Assembly (NCBI RefSeq): GCF_025770725.1
Contig: NZ_JANZKZ010000005.1
Location: forward strand, 1 to 64,000
Origin: Sulfurospirillum oryzae
Lineage (GTDB): Bacteria > Campylobacterota > Campylobacteria > Campylobacterales > Sulfurospirillaceae
Reading direction: 5' to 3'
DNA length: 64,000 nucleotides
Shown: one piece after another, positions 26,531 to 35,199 of the stretch
Layout of the letters: each line of letters begins with the position of its first letter
Position numbering within the stretch: position 1 is the stretch's first letter
The notes under the pieces: model-generated
Seen by the model: only the letters and a program-made list of their open reading frames with translations
Told to the model about the DNA's origin: nothing
Databases searched by the model: none
Program-made: the position numbers and the translations under genes

Positions 26531-27610
26531 TTAACTATGGCTGTTTTTAAGCAGTTCAAATAAACGCTTATTGATAAAATAGACTTCTCTGCCTTTTTTT
26601 TCACTCGCCAATATGCCTATCTCTTCCAACGCTTTGAGGTAGCTTGCGGCAGTTTTGCGTGTGATGCCAAGCTCTTCGACTAAAAAGTTGATTTTGGTGT
26701 AGGGATGTTTGAAAAGCAACTCCAACAACTCTTTGGAGTAGAGTTTTGGCAAGGCTTTTAAAATGACCTCTTTGCTCTCTTGCATGGTTGCATTGATGGC
26801 ATTGATAAGCACGATGCTCTTTTGCGCTGTTTGTTCTACGCCCTCAAGCATATAAAGCACCCACTCTTGCCATGCTCCCTCGCTACTCACAGCTCTTAAA
26901 AGACGGTAATACTCTGACTTGTTTTTGATGATGTAGGAGCTAAGATACAAAATGGGTATGTCTAAAAGCCCACTGAGCATCAGGAAAAGGATATTGACGA
27001 TGCGCCCCGTTCTGCCGTTGCCATCGTAAAAAGGGTGAATCGCTTCAAACTGATAATGCACAATCGCCATTTTGATGAGCGCATCAAGCTCATCGAGCTT
27101 GGGCGTGTTGATGTACTGTTCCAAATTATCCATCAGCTCATGGATGGTTTGTGGATTTTGCGGTGGCATAAAAACGACTTCGCCGCTCTGTTCATTTTTA
27201 AGAACCGTTCCGCTTTGATAACGCATACCCGCATCGTTGCCCTCTAACACTTTTTGAATCTCGATGATATGTTTTTTGAGCAATAAACGATGCTCCCCGA
27301 TCAACGAAAACCCCGTATAAAGTGCTTCACGGTAGCGTTGCACCTCTTTGGCTTGTTGAGAGATAGCGGCACTGCTCACACTCGCACGGTACAATTCATC
27401 GTGCGTTGTGATGATGTTTTCAATCTCCGAAGAGTCTTTGGCTTCTTGCAAAGAGAGGGCATTGATCAAGATGTGCTGATTGGGGATGGAGTTCGCCACG
27501 CCTTTGAGTTCAGCCAAGGCACGATTGGCGCTGATGACTTTTTTAAGAATCTCTTTTGTCTCTAGCTCGATGGAAAGTGGAAGCGGTGCGGGAATGTACT
27601 CATCAGCCAT
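26531..27610 (-). CDS. Fic family protein (AMPylase type) with C-terminal winged helix
   Basis: 359 aa. The catalytic Fic motif HPFYDGNGRTGR is complete at residues 192-203. SSEIEN at 60-65 matches the inhibitory (S/T)xxxE(G/N) helix placed before the core, so this is a self-inhibited class II Fic. Residues about 300-355 form a winged helix (INFLVEELGITRKTAASYLKALEEIG), suggesting DNA binding. Fic enzymes transfer AMP or similar groups to protein hydroxyls. Four TTACCCA-type repeats sit just upstream and may be its own operator. Target proteins are unknown. Confidence 0.92.
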   Translation of the reverse strand: MADEYIPAPLPLSIELETKEILKKVISANRALAELKGVANSIPNQHILINALSLQEAKDSSEIENIITTHDELYRASVSSAAISQQAKEVQRYREALYTGFSLIGEHRLLLKKHIIEIQKVLEGNDAGMRYQSGTVLKNEQSGEVVFMPPQNPQTIHELMDNLEQYINTPKLDELDALIKMAIVHYQFEAIHPFYDGNGRTGRIVNILFLMLSGLLDIPILYLSSYIIKNKSEYYRLLRAVSSEGAWQEWVLYMLEGVEQTAQKSIVLINAINATMQESKEVILKALPKLYSKELLELLFKHPYTKINFLVEELGITRKTAASYLKALEEIGILASEKKGREVYFINKRLFELLKNSHS

Positions 27611-27642
27611 GAAACCCCTTTGATGTGCGTCATTTTTGTAGC

Positions 27643-27740
27643 AAATTACCCATGTATTATAAATATGGGTAATTTTTTCATTATTTTACCCAAGTATTTT
27701 GGAAATGAGTCATTTTTTTGATTTTTTACACAAATATTTA
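27643..27740. promoter_or_regulatory. TTACCCA-type repeats upstream of the Fic gene, candidate operator
   Basis: A perfect 11-bp inverted repeat (AAATTACCCAT, 27643-27653; ATGGGTAATTT, 27665-27675) is followed by TTACCCAAGTATTT near 27685 and a degenerate TTACACAAATATTT near 27725. All four share the consensus TTACcCAwrTATT and lie 33-130 bases ahead of the Fic start. Confidence 0.6.
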
Positions 27741-28012
27741 TGGCAAGAGTGCTTTTTTAAACTGCTGTATCTGTTCAAGTTGATACTTTACATGTAAGCA
27801 TTTTTCATGGTTAAGAATTAATAGACTGTGCAATACTAAGAGATCAATGAGAAGTCAAAGTATGACACTAGCCTGTGAGCTGTAGGAAGCGTTCAAGAGG
27901 TACTATGAGTCGCCTTGAAGAGATAAAACAGGCTTACACAGGGTGACATCTACTGAGAAATGAGGGGGCTATGGGGGGGATTCTTCACGTGGCGGTGTTT
28001 AGATGTGACCTT
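27741..28012. other. Gene-poor junction between core genes and the left accessory element
   Basis: No convincing gene. It holds one TTACATGTAA palindrome at 27788-27797 and a G-rich stretch near 27970. Since the gene style changes here, the left end of the accessory region probably falls within it, but I could not find a convincing attachment repeat. Confidence 0.4.
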
Positions 28013-28603
28013 TCAGATATTTTTAGTATTTTCCTGTTCTTGAAGAAAAGCTATACCATCAAATGTTAAAGTATAATATGGAGGTGTTTTACTTTTGTCT
28101 ACAACCATGATATGATCCTCTTTAATAGCTTTATTTATAAGCGTTTCAAATTCTTTATTATTTTCACACCAACTTACGGCTATTGCCTCTTTATCAGATC
28201 TAAGTGTTATAAACTCTTCAAACTTATACTTTTTGTATAAATATTGTAGAAATAAAATGTATTTTTCTTTAATCAGTTTATCTTTAGTGAGCAGTAGTTG
28301 TTCAATAAGGTGTTCATCCAATAAGACTGATTTTGATACTAAAAATGTTGGCATCAGCTGTAGTATCATGTCATTTAGTTTTTCCATATTAACTTCATCG
28401 GGGTGCGCTGAAATAAAAAGTAATTCATTATATATTTCACGTAATCTTGAAGAAAAAGTATAAAAACTTTCACGCTTCAAACTAAGTTTTTCATATTGCT
28501 CAGTAGATATTTTATAGTGACCACATACATCACATTTAATAAAAAGTGTTTCATCTGTCATTTCATGCCCTACCGTGCTTTTACAAATACAACAAGTCAT
28601 CAT
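28013..28603 (-). CDS. Zinc-ribbon protein, homologous to the N-terminal part of the neighbouring TIR-like protein
   Basis: 196 aa. Two CxxC pairs (CCIC and CDVCGHYKIS) form an N-terminal zinc ribbon. The rest is helical and ends with WCENNKEFETLINKAIKEDHIMVV and PPYYTLTFDGIAFLQE. The next gene shows the same order (WCKDNLELDTLFRKAEANKHLFI, PPLSTYDAREFVE) before its effector domain, so this protein is a stand-alone copy of that recognition part. A role as regulator, sensor or decoy for the larger protein is inference. Confidence 0.75.
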   Translation of the reverse strand: MMTCCICKSTVGHEMTDETLFIKCDVCGHYKISTEQYEKLSLKRESFYTFSSRLREIYNELLFISAHPDEVNMEKLNDMILQLMPTFLVSKSVLLDEHLIEQLLLTKDKLIKEKYILFLQYLYKKYKFEEFITLRSDKEAIAVSWCENNKEFETLINKAIKEDHIMVVDKSKTPPYYTLTFDGIAFLQEQENTKNI

Positions 28604-28725
28604 GTCATATCCTCCTTTGTAGTCTTAATATTTGCAATAATATTACCTTTAGAGTTATAGATTACTAAATAAGAGAGCATAGACACCTAAAGCCTGCCCG
28701 CTTAATTCACTCTAACGTTTCCTCA

Positions 28726-28800
28726 TACTGTTTCACTAGTGGTACCAGCTCTGTGAGAGCCTGTGGAGACGACCTTATTTAATTCTTACATGTCCTTCTA
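28726..28800 (-). pseudogene. Decayed copy of the 3' end of the 70-aa gene at 29,825
   Basis: Bases 28736-28795 align with 29836-29895 (shared runs CTAGTGGTA, CAGCTCTGTGAGAGCCT and AGACGA). Read on the minus strand it starts ELNKVVS like the intact gene, then is shifted by one extra base. The two copies flank the TIR-like gene in direct orientation. Confidence 0.6.
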
Positions 28801-28805
28801 TCGTG

Positions 28806-29720
28806 TCATAGAATTTTAGCTTTTATCCTATTACTAACTTGCGTGTACAGGTCTTCTTCATTTTCCCAAACAATATGAGGATACTGTCTAGTGTCAAAAC
28901 TTAATTTACCAACATCAGAAGCTCTACAAGTCCATATCACAGGAATACCCATCCCCATGGCATAACCTGCTTCATAGTATACAGCATTACGTTGTCCTGT
29001 AAAATCTGCTATTACTGCTTTAGATGCTTTGATCATAGAGATTAATTCATCATCAATCTTTGTGTCATGTTCAGTAGTGCTTGAGCTGACTCTCACAGCT
29101 TCCAGTTTTCCATTTGAAGCATCTAATACAGCTCTTTTGACTGTAGCTTCAAACTGTTTATTCATCTCACTTGTAAAATGAAAAGCCATAAAGATTTTGT
29201 TTGAGTTTGTCTTATATCCAAGATTTTCAACAAATTCTCTAGCATCATATGTACTTAAAGGTGGAAAATACTGTCCGTCTTTATCTCGTTCTATGAAAAG
29301 ATGTTTATTAGCTTCTGCTTTACGAAATAAAGTATCTAACTCAAGATTATCTTTACACCAACAAATCACCATTAATCTTTGAGATGCATTGGAATAATGC
29401 TCACCATCATGTGCACAAATATACTTAATAAATCTTTCGTATTTTTGAGATATTTTCAAATCAGGCATTGTACGAAGTTTTTCTATCTCATCAGACATAA
29501 AAGTTGGAATTGAGCCTTGTGAATTTTCTTCTCTTATCCAACTTGAAGCAGTGTGTGGAAAATCAAAGTATTTTAACGAATGAAATAGTGAACCACTCAC
29601 TTCATAAGACAAACAGTAATAGCAATCAACATTGTAAGCGTCACGACCACTTAAGTTACTGTAAACCTTAGTCTGTTCGTGTGTATTTTTACAAATAGGA
29701 CATTCCATAACCCCTCCCAT
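28806..29720 (-). CDS. Zinc-ribbon protein with C-terminal TIR-like / deoxyribosyltransferase-like domain
   Basis: Up to 304 aa; MECPIC four codons in may be the real start. The N-terminus has CPIC and CYYC zinc-ribbon pairs. The middle helical part matches the downstream 196-aa protein. The last 130 residues begin NKIFMAFHF and contain DDELISMIKASKAVIADFTGQ, then NAVYYEAGYAMGMGIPVI. This is the Rossmann-like pattern shared by nucleoside 2-deoxyribosyltransferase and TIR-like nucleotide hydrolases, with the likely catalytic Glu in YYEAG. Such domains are effectors in phage defence. Location beside an integrase supports a defence role, but it is inference. Confidence 0.8.
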   Translation of the reverse strand: MGGVMECPICKNTHEQTKVYSNLSGRDAYNVDCYYCLSYEVSGSLFHSLKYFDFPHTASSWIREENSQGSIPTFMSDEIEKLRTMPDLKISQKYERFIKYICAHDGEHYSNASQRLMVICWCKDNLELDTLFRKAEANKHLFIERDKDGQYFPPLSTYDAREFVENLGYKTNSNKIFMAFHFTSEMNKQFEATVKRAVLDASNGKLEAVRVSSSTTEHDTKIDDELISMIKASKAVIADFTGQRNAVYYEAGYAMGMGIPVIWTCRASDVGKLSFDTRQYPHIVWENEEDLYTQVSNRIKAKIL

Positions 29721-29824
29721 AATCTCTATTTATGCTATTGTAACATCTTCTCATATTGATTGATACAGAACAACTTAAAGGATGTCGCATATTGCAACAC
29801 CCTTAACCTCACCCTATCACCGCC

Positions 29825-30037
29825 TTACTGCCTCGCTAGTGGTAACAGCTCTGTGAGAGCCTCTGAGACGACTTTATTCAACTCCTTTACCTTTTCCATG
29901 ACCTTCACTGCTTCAGGGCTTGAGATGTCTTCTATATACGCCTCACCGATAGCCTCATCGTAAGTATTGCCAATATACAAAGATGTACCGCCTTGAAGGT
30001 TTAAAGTGATGCCTACTCCATTGTGTGTGATTTCCAT
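29825..30037 (-). CDS. Small element-encoded protein of unknown function
   Basis: 70 aa. MEITHNGVGITLNLQGGTSLYIGNTYDEAIGEAYIED is beta-rich and acidic; the rest is an amphipathic helix ending LTELLPLARQ. AAAAGGAT precedes ATG 30037. A decayed copy of its 3' end lies at 28.7 kb, showing duplication inside the element. No known family recognised. Confidence 0.6.
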   Translation of the reverse strand: MEITHNGVGITLNLQGGTSLYIGNTYDEAIGEAYIEDISSPEAVKVMEKVKELNKVVSEALTELLPLARQ

Positions 30038-30150
30038 AAGTTATCCTTTTAGTGTTATTTTGGTCTAAGACCTTAAAGAAAATAGAGACAATCTATCCTC
30101 TGTAAGAGCTTAGAGTCTCCCTCAAGATGTCTAACTCTAACCCTTTATAC

Positions 30151-31428
30151 TCAAGCTTGTTGAGAACCTCTGAGAGTTGCTTCATGTTGTACCCATGTGT
30201 ATAAGACACTCATTGTGATGTCGTTGGCTACAGAGTGTCCCAGTAGGTATTTAATAACGTAGTGATCTATGTCGCCTCTTAGTGATATTTGCTTCATTGT
30301 GTGGGTGAGGAGATGTCTAAAGCTGTGAAAGGTTTTGTCAGGGTCTTTAGTGACATACTTACGATTAAACTCACCGTACCACTTGCGGTAGTTTGTAGCA
30401 TAGCCCTCCAAGCCTAGCTCTAAGTGTTCCCATAGCCTCTTACAGTTGAGTTGCCTTTGACTCTTAACATAATCAATGAAGCCTAATTCAATGAGCTTAC
30501 GATGCACAGGGATGACCCTAGCTGAGGATTTATTCTTGAGTTTCTTATCTGTAGTGTTCTTGTTAATATCAATACAATAGACACCATCAATGAGTCTTAT
30601 GTCTTCTGTGTAAAGTTGTGCAATCTCATTTATTCTCATACCTTGGTACATAGCAACAAGAGGCATATAGACACGCTCAGGAGCCTCTGAGAGGGCTTTA
30701 GTGAGCCCTGTGGTGTAGATGTAAGAATGGTGAAAGAGTTGCTTTAAGTCATCCATAGAGTAGGGTACTCTGCTAGATGGACTATTCTCATCATCTTTGA
30801 TGCTCAGACCTGTGGCTACAGACTTATCAACGTAGCCCTCAAGCTCAAGCCACTTAAAGAATGAGACAATATAGCTGAGGTACTTTTGAGCTGTTGAGGT
30901 ATTGAGTGGTGGTTGATTTAGAGCTAGTATACTTTTTATACTCATGCTTAGGTAGTTAGGCTTCATCACAGGTAAACGCACGAGCGTAGCTTTGAAGTGC
31001 TGTAGGTCATCTCTAGTGATGGCTTTAGCCTGTCGATCAACATTTACGATCATTGAAAAGACACTAAACACGAATGTATAAGCCTTGAGGGTCTTGTCAG
31101 CCCATGTGTTGGTGATGACTTTATCGTTGGAGTATTTATCAGAGAGGTCTCTAAGAGTCACTAGAGGCTGTATAGGTTTGTCTTTGAGTATCCCTTTAAG
31201 TGCGGCTCTAATGAGTGTAACTTTTTCTTCATCTGAATAGATAAAACTTCTCAACTGAAAAAAGAGGTGGTTATATTGGGATGTATGAGCAATAGCTAGG
31301 TGATTGGCTTCAGTTTTACTCTTAGTTTTTAGAGAAAATCTAAGCTCATTTAGACCTATGATTGAGTGTAAATCTTTAGGAATTAGGCACTTAAAGTAGT
31401 ATATTTTATGTCGTTTGAAGAGATGCAA
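30151..31428 (-). CDS. Tyrosine recombinase / integrase of the left element
   Basis: 425 aa. The N-terminus (FKRHKIYYFKCLIPKDLHSIIGLNELRFSLKTKSK) is the arm-type binding module of phage-like integrases. Catalytic residues are Arg265 (MYQGMRINEIAQLY), His378 and Arg381 (FHSFRHLL), His408 (LLGHS) and Tyr420. All are intact. A sequence resembling the 3' end of the tRNA-Sec gene lies about 90 bases upstream of its start, consistent with integration at that site. Confidence 0.9.
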   Translation of the reverse strand: MHLFKRHKIYYFKCLIPKDLHSIIGLNELRFSLKTKSKTEANHLAIAHTSQYNHLFFQLRSFIYSDEEKVTLIRAALKGILKDKPIQPLVTLRDLSDKYSNDKVITNTWADKTLKAYTFVFSVFSMIVNVDRQAKAITRDDLQHFKATLVRLPVMKPNYLSMSIKSILALNQPPLNTSTAQKYLSYIVSFFKWLELEGYVDKSVATGLSIKDDENSPSSRVPYSMDDLKQLFHHSYIYTTGLTKALSEAPERVYMPLVAMYQGMRINEIAQLYTEDIRLIDGVYCIDINKNTTDKKLKNKSSARVIPVHRKLIELGFIDYVKSQRQLNCKRLWEHLELGLEGYATNYRKWYGEFNRKYVTKDPDKTFHSFRHLLTHTMKQISLRGDIDHYVIKYLLGHSVANDITMSVLYTWVQHEATLRGSQQA

Positions 31429-31515
31429 AATGACCCTTTTAGTGTCCTAAAAGTGATCAAATCGTTGTCAGTTTCGTTGTCAGAAAGTGTCTCAAAGTCC
31501 CTAAAATAGTTGCAG

Positions 31516-31539
31516 CGGCGAGGGTGTAGCTCCCGAACA
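31516..31539. other. Candidate attachment site resembling the tRNA-Sec 3' end
   Basis: On the minus strand it reads TTCG, four changed bases, CTACACCCTCGCCG. The tRNA-Sec 3' end has TTCG, four bases, CTACACCCTCTCGCCG. The match lacks one CT dinucleotide. Confidence 0.5.
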
Positions 31540-31592
31540 AATGCCATAAAAACACTATTTATTGGTATTTAAGCTTTGTTGACAAACTGTAA

Positions 31593-31617
31593 ACGTACAC
31601 AAAAACGTACATAAAAA
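31593..31617. repeat. ACGTACA-type repeats, candidate integrase arm sites (left end)
   Basis: ACGTACACAAAA at 31593 and ACGTACATAAAAA at 31605. The identical 13-mer ACGTACATAAAAA occurs at 37325, next to the other integrase, with a further ACGTACC at 37313. This is expected if both ends of one element carry binding sites for its integrase. Confidence 0.5.
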
Positions 31618-31669
31618 GCTTAGACTATTTGAACGTTGATTATATCATTTTAGACAAAAGGGGTCAAAC

Positions 31670-32134
31670 ATGGGTAAAAGTAAGTTGCTCAAATTAGTAT
31701 CGCAGATGGAAGAAGAGATTGCTTTCTACAAAAGAGAGATGGAGAATTGTAAGGCAAAAAATGATGACATAAAAGTATTGCAGCTTGAAAATAGGGCATT
31801 AAAAAAACAAGTGACCTCATTAACTGAGCAAATCGCTGAAATGTCAGAACCACTGGCACTTTATGAGAAAGTATCTTACTACGAAAAAGCGCGCGCACAA
31901 ATAACCATCAATCATAACAATGTTTTAGAGGCAATGCACAGAGTATCATCTCATTATAAAAAGATGGTGGATGACTTTATTCCATCTATGCAAAAATATA
32001 AAGATGATCTTATAATGCTTTCAGATGAGTTCACAATTCCCATGGATAAATTTGCTAATGATGGATTGTTTGCAGTGAGAGATAAAGAACGAATTTTAAA
32101 GTGGGAAAATAGAAGTCAAAAAATGGCTGAATAA
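31670..32134 (+). CDS. Hypothetical coiled-coil protein
   Basis: 154 aa. AAAAGGGG precedes ATG 31670. Residues about 7-65 form a strong coiled coil (SQMEEEIAFYKREMENCKAKND, then LENRALKKQVTSLTEQI); the rest is helical with no known motif. It is the only plus-strand gene in the accessory region and lies just inside the left boundary of the right element. Confidence 0.7.
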   Translation: MGKSKLLKLVSQMEEEIAFYKREMENCKAKNDDIKVLQLENRALKKQVTSLTEQIAEMSEPLALYEKVSYYEKARAQITINHNNVLEAMHRVSSHYKKMVDDFIPSMQKYKDDLIMLSDEFTIPMDKFANDGLFAVRDKERILKWENRSQKMAE

Positions 32135-33159
32135 AAGGAGCGGACTTTCCGCTCGCTTCAACGGTAATCTTAAATCAAAAATCTATCAAAAAAATTCAAT
32201 TCTTAAACTTTTTTATTAGTTTTAGCTCATTTAATCTCAAATAACCTTAAATAATTTTAGCTTAATTCTATAAGTGCCTATTTTTGGGCGTTTTGAATAG
32301 TTTATTTTCTTGAAAATTTGTGTTTTCAATAATTAGTGTTTAGTCGTGTTAATTTACTTAAATTTGAAGCTTAAGAGATCAGATCAAACAATGAGCAGTG
32401 AATCGTTCCGCTGTTTCCTCTCTAAAAATGGAAGCATCTACCAAAAGCTCATCAAGCCCATAATTTTACATTTGATTTTTTTGATTGGAAGTGATGAGGT
32501 TTTTCTCATCTTCTCTTGTTATTTTGTGCATACATGCCATCACAGAGCCTATCAAGAATAAGCACTGTATTGATTTATGCTGATAAGCCCACCCCTTCAT
32601 GGTGGTTTTTGTAAAAAGATGTCTGCAGACTCGGTGTTGGAAGGCTTTAGACTGTAGAGATTTGATGCCCCCTACCTCTTATAAAATGTTTACCAAACAA
32701 TTTGTTTGTAAAAGTTAAGCAAGTAGCAAAGCGACAAACTGCCCAACTGTTGGGGCTTGCACTACCCTTACCGGTGAAAAGTGTTGGAAGAACCTATGGT
32801 ATTGCACCTCATCGTAATGAAAGAATTTTCAATAAACGCTTAAATTTGAACGTTAAGAGCTTTTGGCATTCAGATAGTTTTCAAAGCCTGTTCGTTCAAA
32901 TTTAACCCCTTATTGCTTCTTTATGAGCCGTGTTCACATTGTGAACTTCAAGCCATTATGATTGCTGTGTCGTTATCTTCAGAATAGACAAGTGCACTAC
33001 GCCGTTACCTTGAAGTGTATTGAAGCTCATAGATGTGTTGCGCTTGGGCAAAGTACGAAAATCGGGCTACCTAAAAAGAGCGTGTTTAGATTACACATTT
33101 GAAAACTCGGATTTGAAACCGAGTAAATTTACGGATCATATTTAGCTCAAAGTGCGACT
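32135..33159. other. 1-kb non-coding stretch rich in inverted repeats
   Basis: No convincing gene. Contents: a short hairpin with T-run (CCACC/GGTGG, 32589-32610); CAAACAATTTGTTTG near 32694; CCCAACTGTTGGG near 32739; a perfect 13-bp inverted repeat TTAAATTTGAACG (32841-32853) and CGTTCAAATTTAA (32894-32906); GTTCACATTGTGAAC near 32932; and CTCGG/CCGAG near 33104. It could be an origin, transfer or regulatory region of the element. Confidence 0.5.
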
Positions 33160-34098
33160 TTAGCTATGCGTATAACATAATGCATTACTTCGGACAATAT
33201 TAGTCTGATTTAACCCCCTCAAAACCTCGTATTGATGGACTTTTAAAAAAGTGCGACTCAAGCTATCGGTATTATGGTACACGCCAAAAAGTAGCTTGAT
33301 ATGAATAAAGCCAAAGAAACAAACGGCTAAAAGAGTTTTCATTATTCTTTGAATAGTTTTTCTATTCAGTTGAAGTGCATCGGCTAAAGCCGTCACGTTT
33401 ACTGTGCCATTTGCTTTTACATGTAAAGGCAATGATTCTTTCACTCTTTGGATATTGTGCGCATGCTCTTCTTTCTTTTGCGATCCTCTTATTTCACCAC
33501 CTTTTTTTAATTTCATTGTCACCTCATTTTTATTGAGCTTTTGTTTGGCGTTCTCTTTGATGTAGTGATAAGCCGTTGAAGCCTTTTTAAGCGCTTCTTT
33601 GTATGCGTATTTATCTTGGAGTTTATCGTTCATTTTTAACGCTGCTGCATTCATCAAATCACGCTCTAATAATCCCTTGCTGTTGAGTCGTGAGGCATAC
33701 CAAACCAAACGCCTATAAAGCTCTTTTTTATTTGATGGGTAATAAAGCGTAGGGAACGTGACAAATTCAGTTTTAAAGAACTGCGCAAGTTCGCGGAGTG
33801 AATAGACAATGCCTGTACTTTGTGTCAGTTGATTGAGATAAACCTCATCGGCAAAAATTACTGGTACAACCAGGCTTTCTTGCCACGCTCGTTTAATCGT
33901 ACTCAGCCATGAAAACTGTTTTGCGGTGCTGATATTTTGATTGATCAAATAAACGAGCATGACGTTCTCCCCATGGAGTCCTTGCAATGTGCTAAAGTGT
34001 GAAGGAGTTGGCAATCGCCCCGATACTTTTACAAAGTCATTCTTAGCCATTTGTAAGGCTATAAATGCGCTTTGTAGTTTCATCGGGGGTTGGGTCAT
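33160..34098 (-). CDS. Element protein with helix-turn-helix, possible replication or regulatory protein
   Basis: 312 aa. It starts directly after the stop of the 86-aa wHTH gene. An alpha/beta N-terminal half (ENVMLVYLINQ, VPVIFADEVYLNQL) is followed by a basic helical middle and a helix-turn-helix at about 232-250 (VNVTALADALQLNRKTIQRIMKTLL). The gene lies beside the inverted-repeat-rich stretch. I do not recognise the family; a plasmid-like initiator is possible but not supported by a specific motif. Confidence 0.65.
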   Translation of the reverse strand: MTQPPMKLQSAFIALQMAKNDFVKVSGRLPTPSHFSTLQGLHGENVMLVYLINQNISTAKQFSWLSTIKRAWQESLVVPVIFADEVYLNQLTQSTGIVYSLRELAQFFKTEFVTFPTLYYPSNKKELYRRLVWYASRLNSKGLLERDLMNAAALKMNDKLQDKYAYKEALKKASTAYHYIKENAKQKLNKNEVTMKLKKGGEIRGSQKKEEHAHNIQRVKESLPLHVKANGTVNVTALADALQLNRKTIQRIMKTLLAVCFFGFIHIKLLFGVYHNTDSLSRTFLKVHQYEVLRGLNQTNIVRSNALCYTHS

Positions 34099-34359
34099 TT
34101 ATTGTTTCGCTTGAGTGTCAAGAAACGCTAAAATTTTTCGCGTGTGCTCTTTGTTTTTAATGACGTAGTAGTGCTTCAATCCTTTACCTTTTGGGATAGA
34201 AACAATTTCTACACCATAGCCATCTCGTAGTTCAGTTGCGTAGTTTGCTAACCACGATACGCCATAGCGTTTTCCATCACTTGCCCCGATGGTCTCGCCA
34301 CTTAAAAGATCTCTTAAAAAGCGCCTGAGCACTTGACCTTTATAGTTTTGATTTTCCAT
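34099..34359 (-). CDS. Small winged-helix-like protein of the right element
   Basis: 86 aa. The pattern YKGQVLRRFLRDLLSGETI, YGVSWLANYATELRDGYGVEIVSIPKGKGLKHYYVI, with a turn of basic and glycine residues, is typical of short winged-helix proteins found in integrated elements. AAAGGT lies ahead of its ATG. It is followed without gap by the 312-aa gene and is probably co-transcribed. Confidence 0.65.
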   Translation of the reverse strand: MENQNYKGQVLRRFLRDLLSGETIGASDGKRYGVSWLANYATELRDGYGVEIVSIPKGKGLKHYYVIKNKEHTRKILAFLDTQAKQ

Positions 34360-34457
34360 TTTTTACCTTTATGATTCATCTAGTTTAAGCCCATTTTTTG
34401 AGTGAGCTTTATTGTCCTCCGTGAGGCACTTTTTCTTTTTTGACTGGTTTGATTTAT

Positions 34458-34508
34458 GATGAGGTTTTAGGTAGAATTGTGGTGCTTAAATACAACTCCG
34501 ACCTCATC
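34458..34508. repeat. Inverted repeat in the spacer between element genes
   Basis: GATGAGGT (34458-34465) and ACCTCATC (34501-34508) bracket 35 bases in the spacer upstream of the small wHTH gene. Possible operator or attenuator; no further support. Confidence 0.3.
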
Positions 34509-34533
34509 TAAAGGGGTTGGGTTCATGTACTAT

Positions 34534-34821
34534 TCATTGACTATCTCCTTTTGCATTTACTGCCTGATAATGTAAGTCATTTACGACTTGACATGATGAA
34601 AAATAGACGAAGATTTGATTTGAAAACTCATTAATCCATTGTTGCGCTGCTTGTGGGTCAATGTGCCACCGCTTTGCGTAGAAAGGAAAGCCGTACCACT
34701 CGTCATCGTGCATATCAGCGTAGTAGGTCAAAAAAGCATCCGCCTTGTCGATCTGCCCTGATGCTCTTAGCTCTCTGACATAATCGATTGGGACGAAAAT
34801 GCTATTGGGTCGCTCATTCAT
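34534..34821 (-). CDS. Hypothetical element protein
   Basis: 95 aa, overlapping the upstream excisionase-like gene by four bases (ATGA). The region NSIFVPIDYVRELRASGQIDKADAFLTYYADMHDDEWYG and the helix WHIDPQAAQQWINEF look like a small helical DNA-associated protein of the kind seen in replication modules, but there is no decisive motif. Confidence 0.6.
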   Translation of the reverse strand: MNERPNSIFVPIDYVRELRASGQIDKADAFLTYYADMHDDEWYGFPFYAKRWHIDPQAAQQWINEFSNQIFVYFSSCQVVNDLHYQAVNAKGDSQ

Positions 34822-35018
34822 CTTGGTTCACCTGATGAGGTTTTACAACCAAAGAGAGCGTTTACCTCATCGCGATCAAAGACAGTCACGCCATCGGTTA
34901 CACGGATTGGGGTAAGCTTTCCAAGTTTTGCGTATCGCCAAACGGTACTAAGACCTATTGAATTTTCTGCTGCTACTTGTTTGGCTCTAAGTCGTTGTGG
35001 TAGTGTTTGTTTTGGCAT
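34818..35018 (-). CDS. Excisionase / AlpA-like helix-turn-helix protein
   Basis: 66 aa. AKQVAAENSIGLSTVWRYAKLGKLTPIRVTDGVTVFDRDEVNALF is the MerR-type helix-turn-helix plus wing used by excisionases and AlpA regulators. Such proteins steer integrase toward excision or activate integrase genes. Its ATG is preceded by GGAGTAACACA. The position inside an integrase element supports the call. Confidence 0.8.
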   Translation of the reverse strand: MPKQTLPQRLRAKQVAAENSIGLSTVWRYAKLGKLTPIRVTDGVTVFDRDEVNALFGCKTSSGEPR

Positions 35019-35199
35019 TGTGTTACTCCGTTTGAGATTTATAGGAGTAGTTTAGCTACATTAGCGATTGCACAAGCAATCACAAATGCTACTCCCTGAG
35101 ATTTCATTAGAGTATTGTATTAGATTCAGTTGCAATCAAATAGGGCTATTGTCTCAAAAAAAGCGGATAAAAGTGATAACCAAGCGAACTTTTTAGTTC

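Larger units (their letters stand above)
28000..31530. mobile_element. Left integrative element with recombinase and zinc-ribbon/TIR-like cargo
   Basis: Holds the 425-aa recombinase, a 70-aa gene and its remnant, and two zinc-ribbon genes, all on the minus strand with denser AT content than neighbours. The right end is placed at the tRNA-like att sequence at 31,516; the left end is only approximate. Confidence 0.5.

Noticed and set aside
32346-32905. Two short plus-strand frames (71 and 67 codons) in the repeat-rich stretch
   Set aside because: The first lacks a clear ribosome site and the second would use TTG; it also contains the inverted repeats. No known motif.
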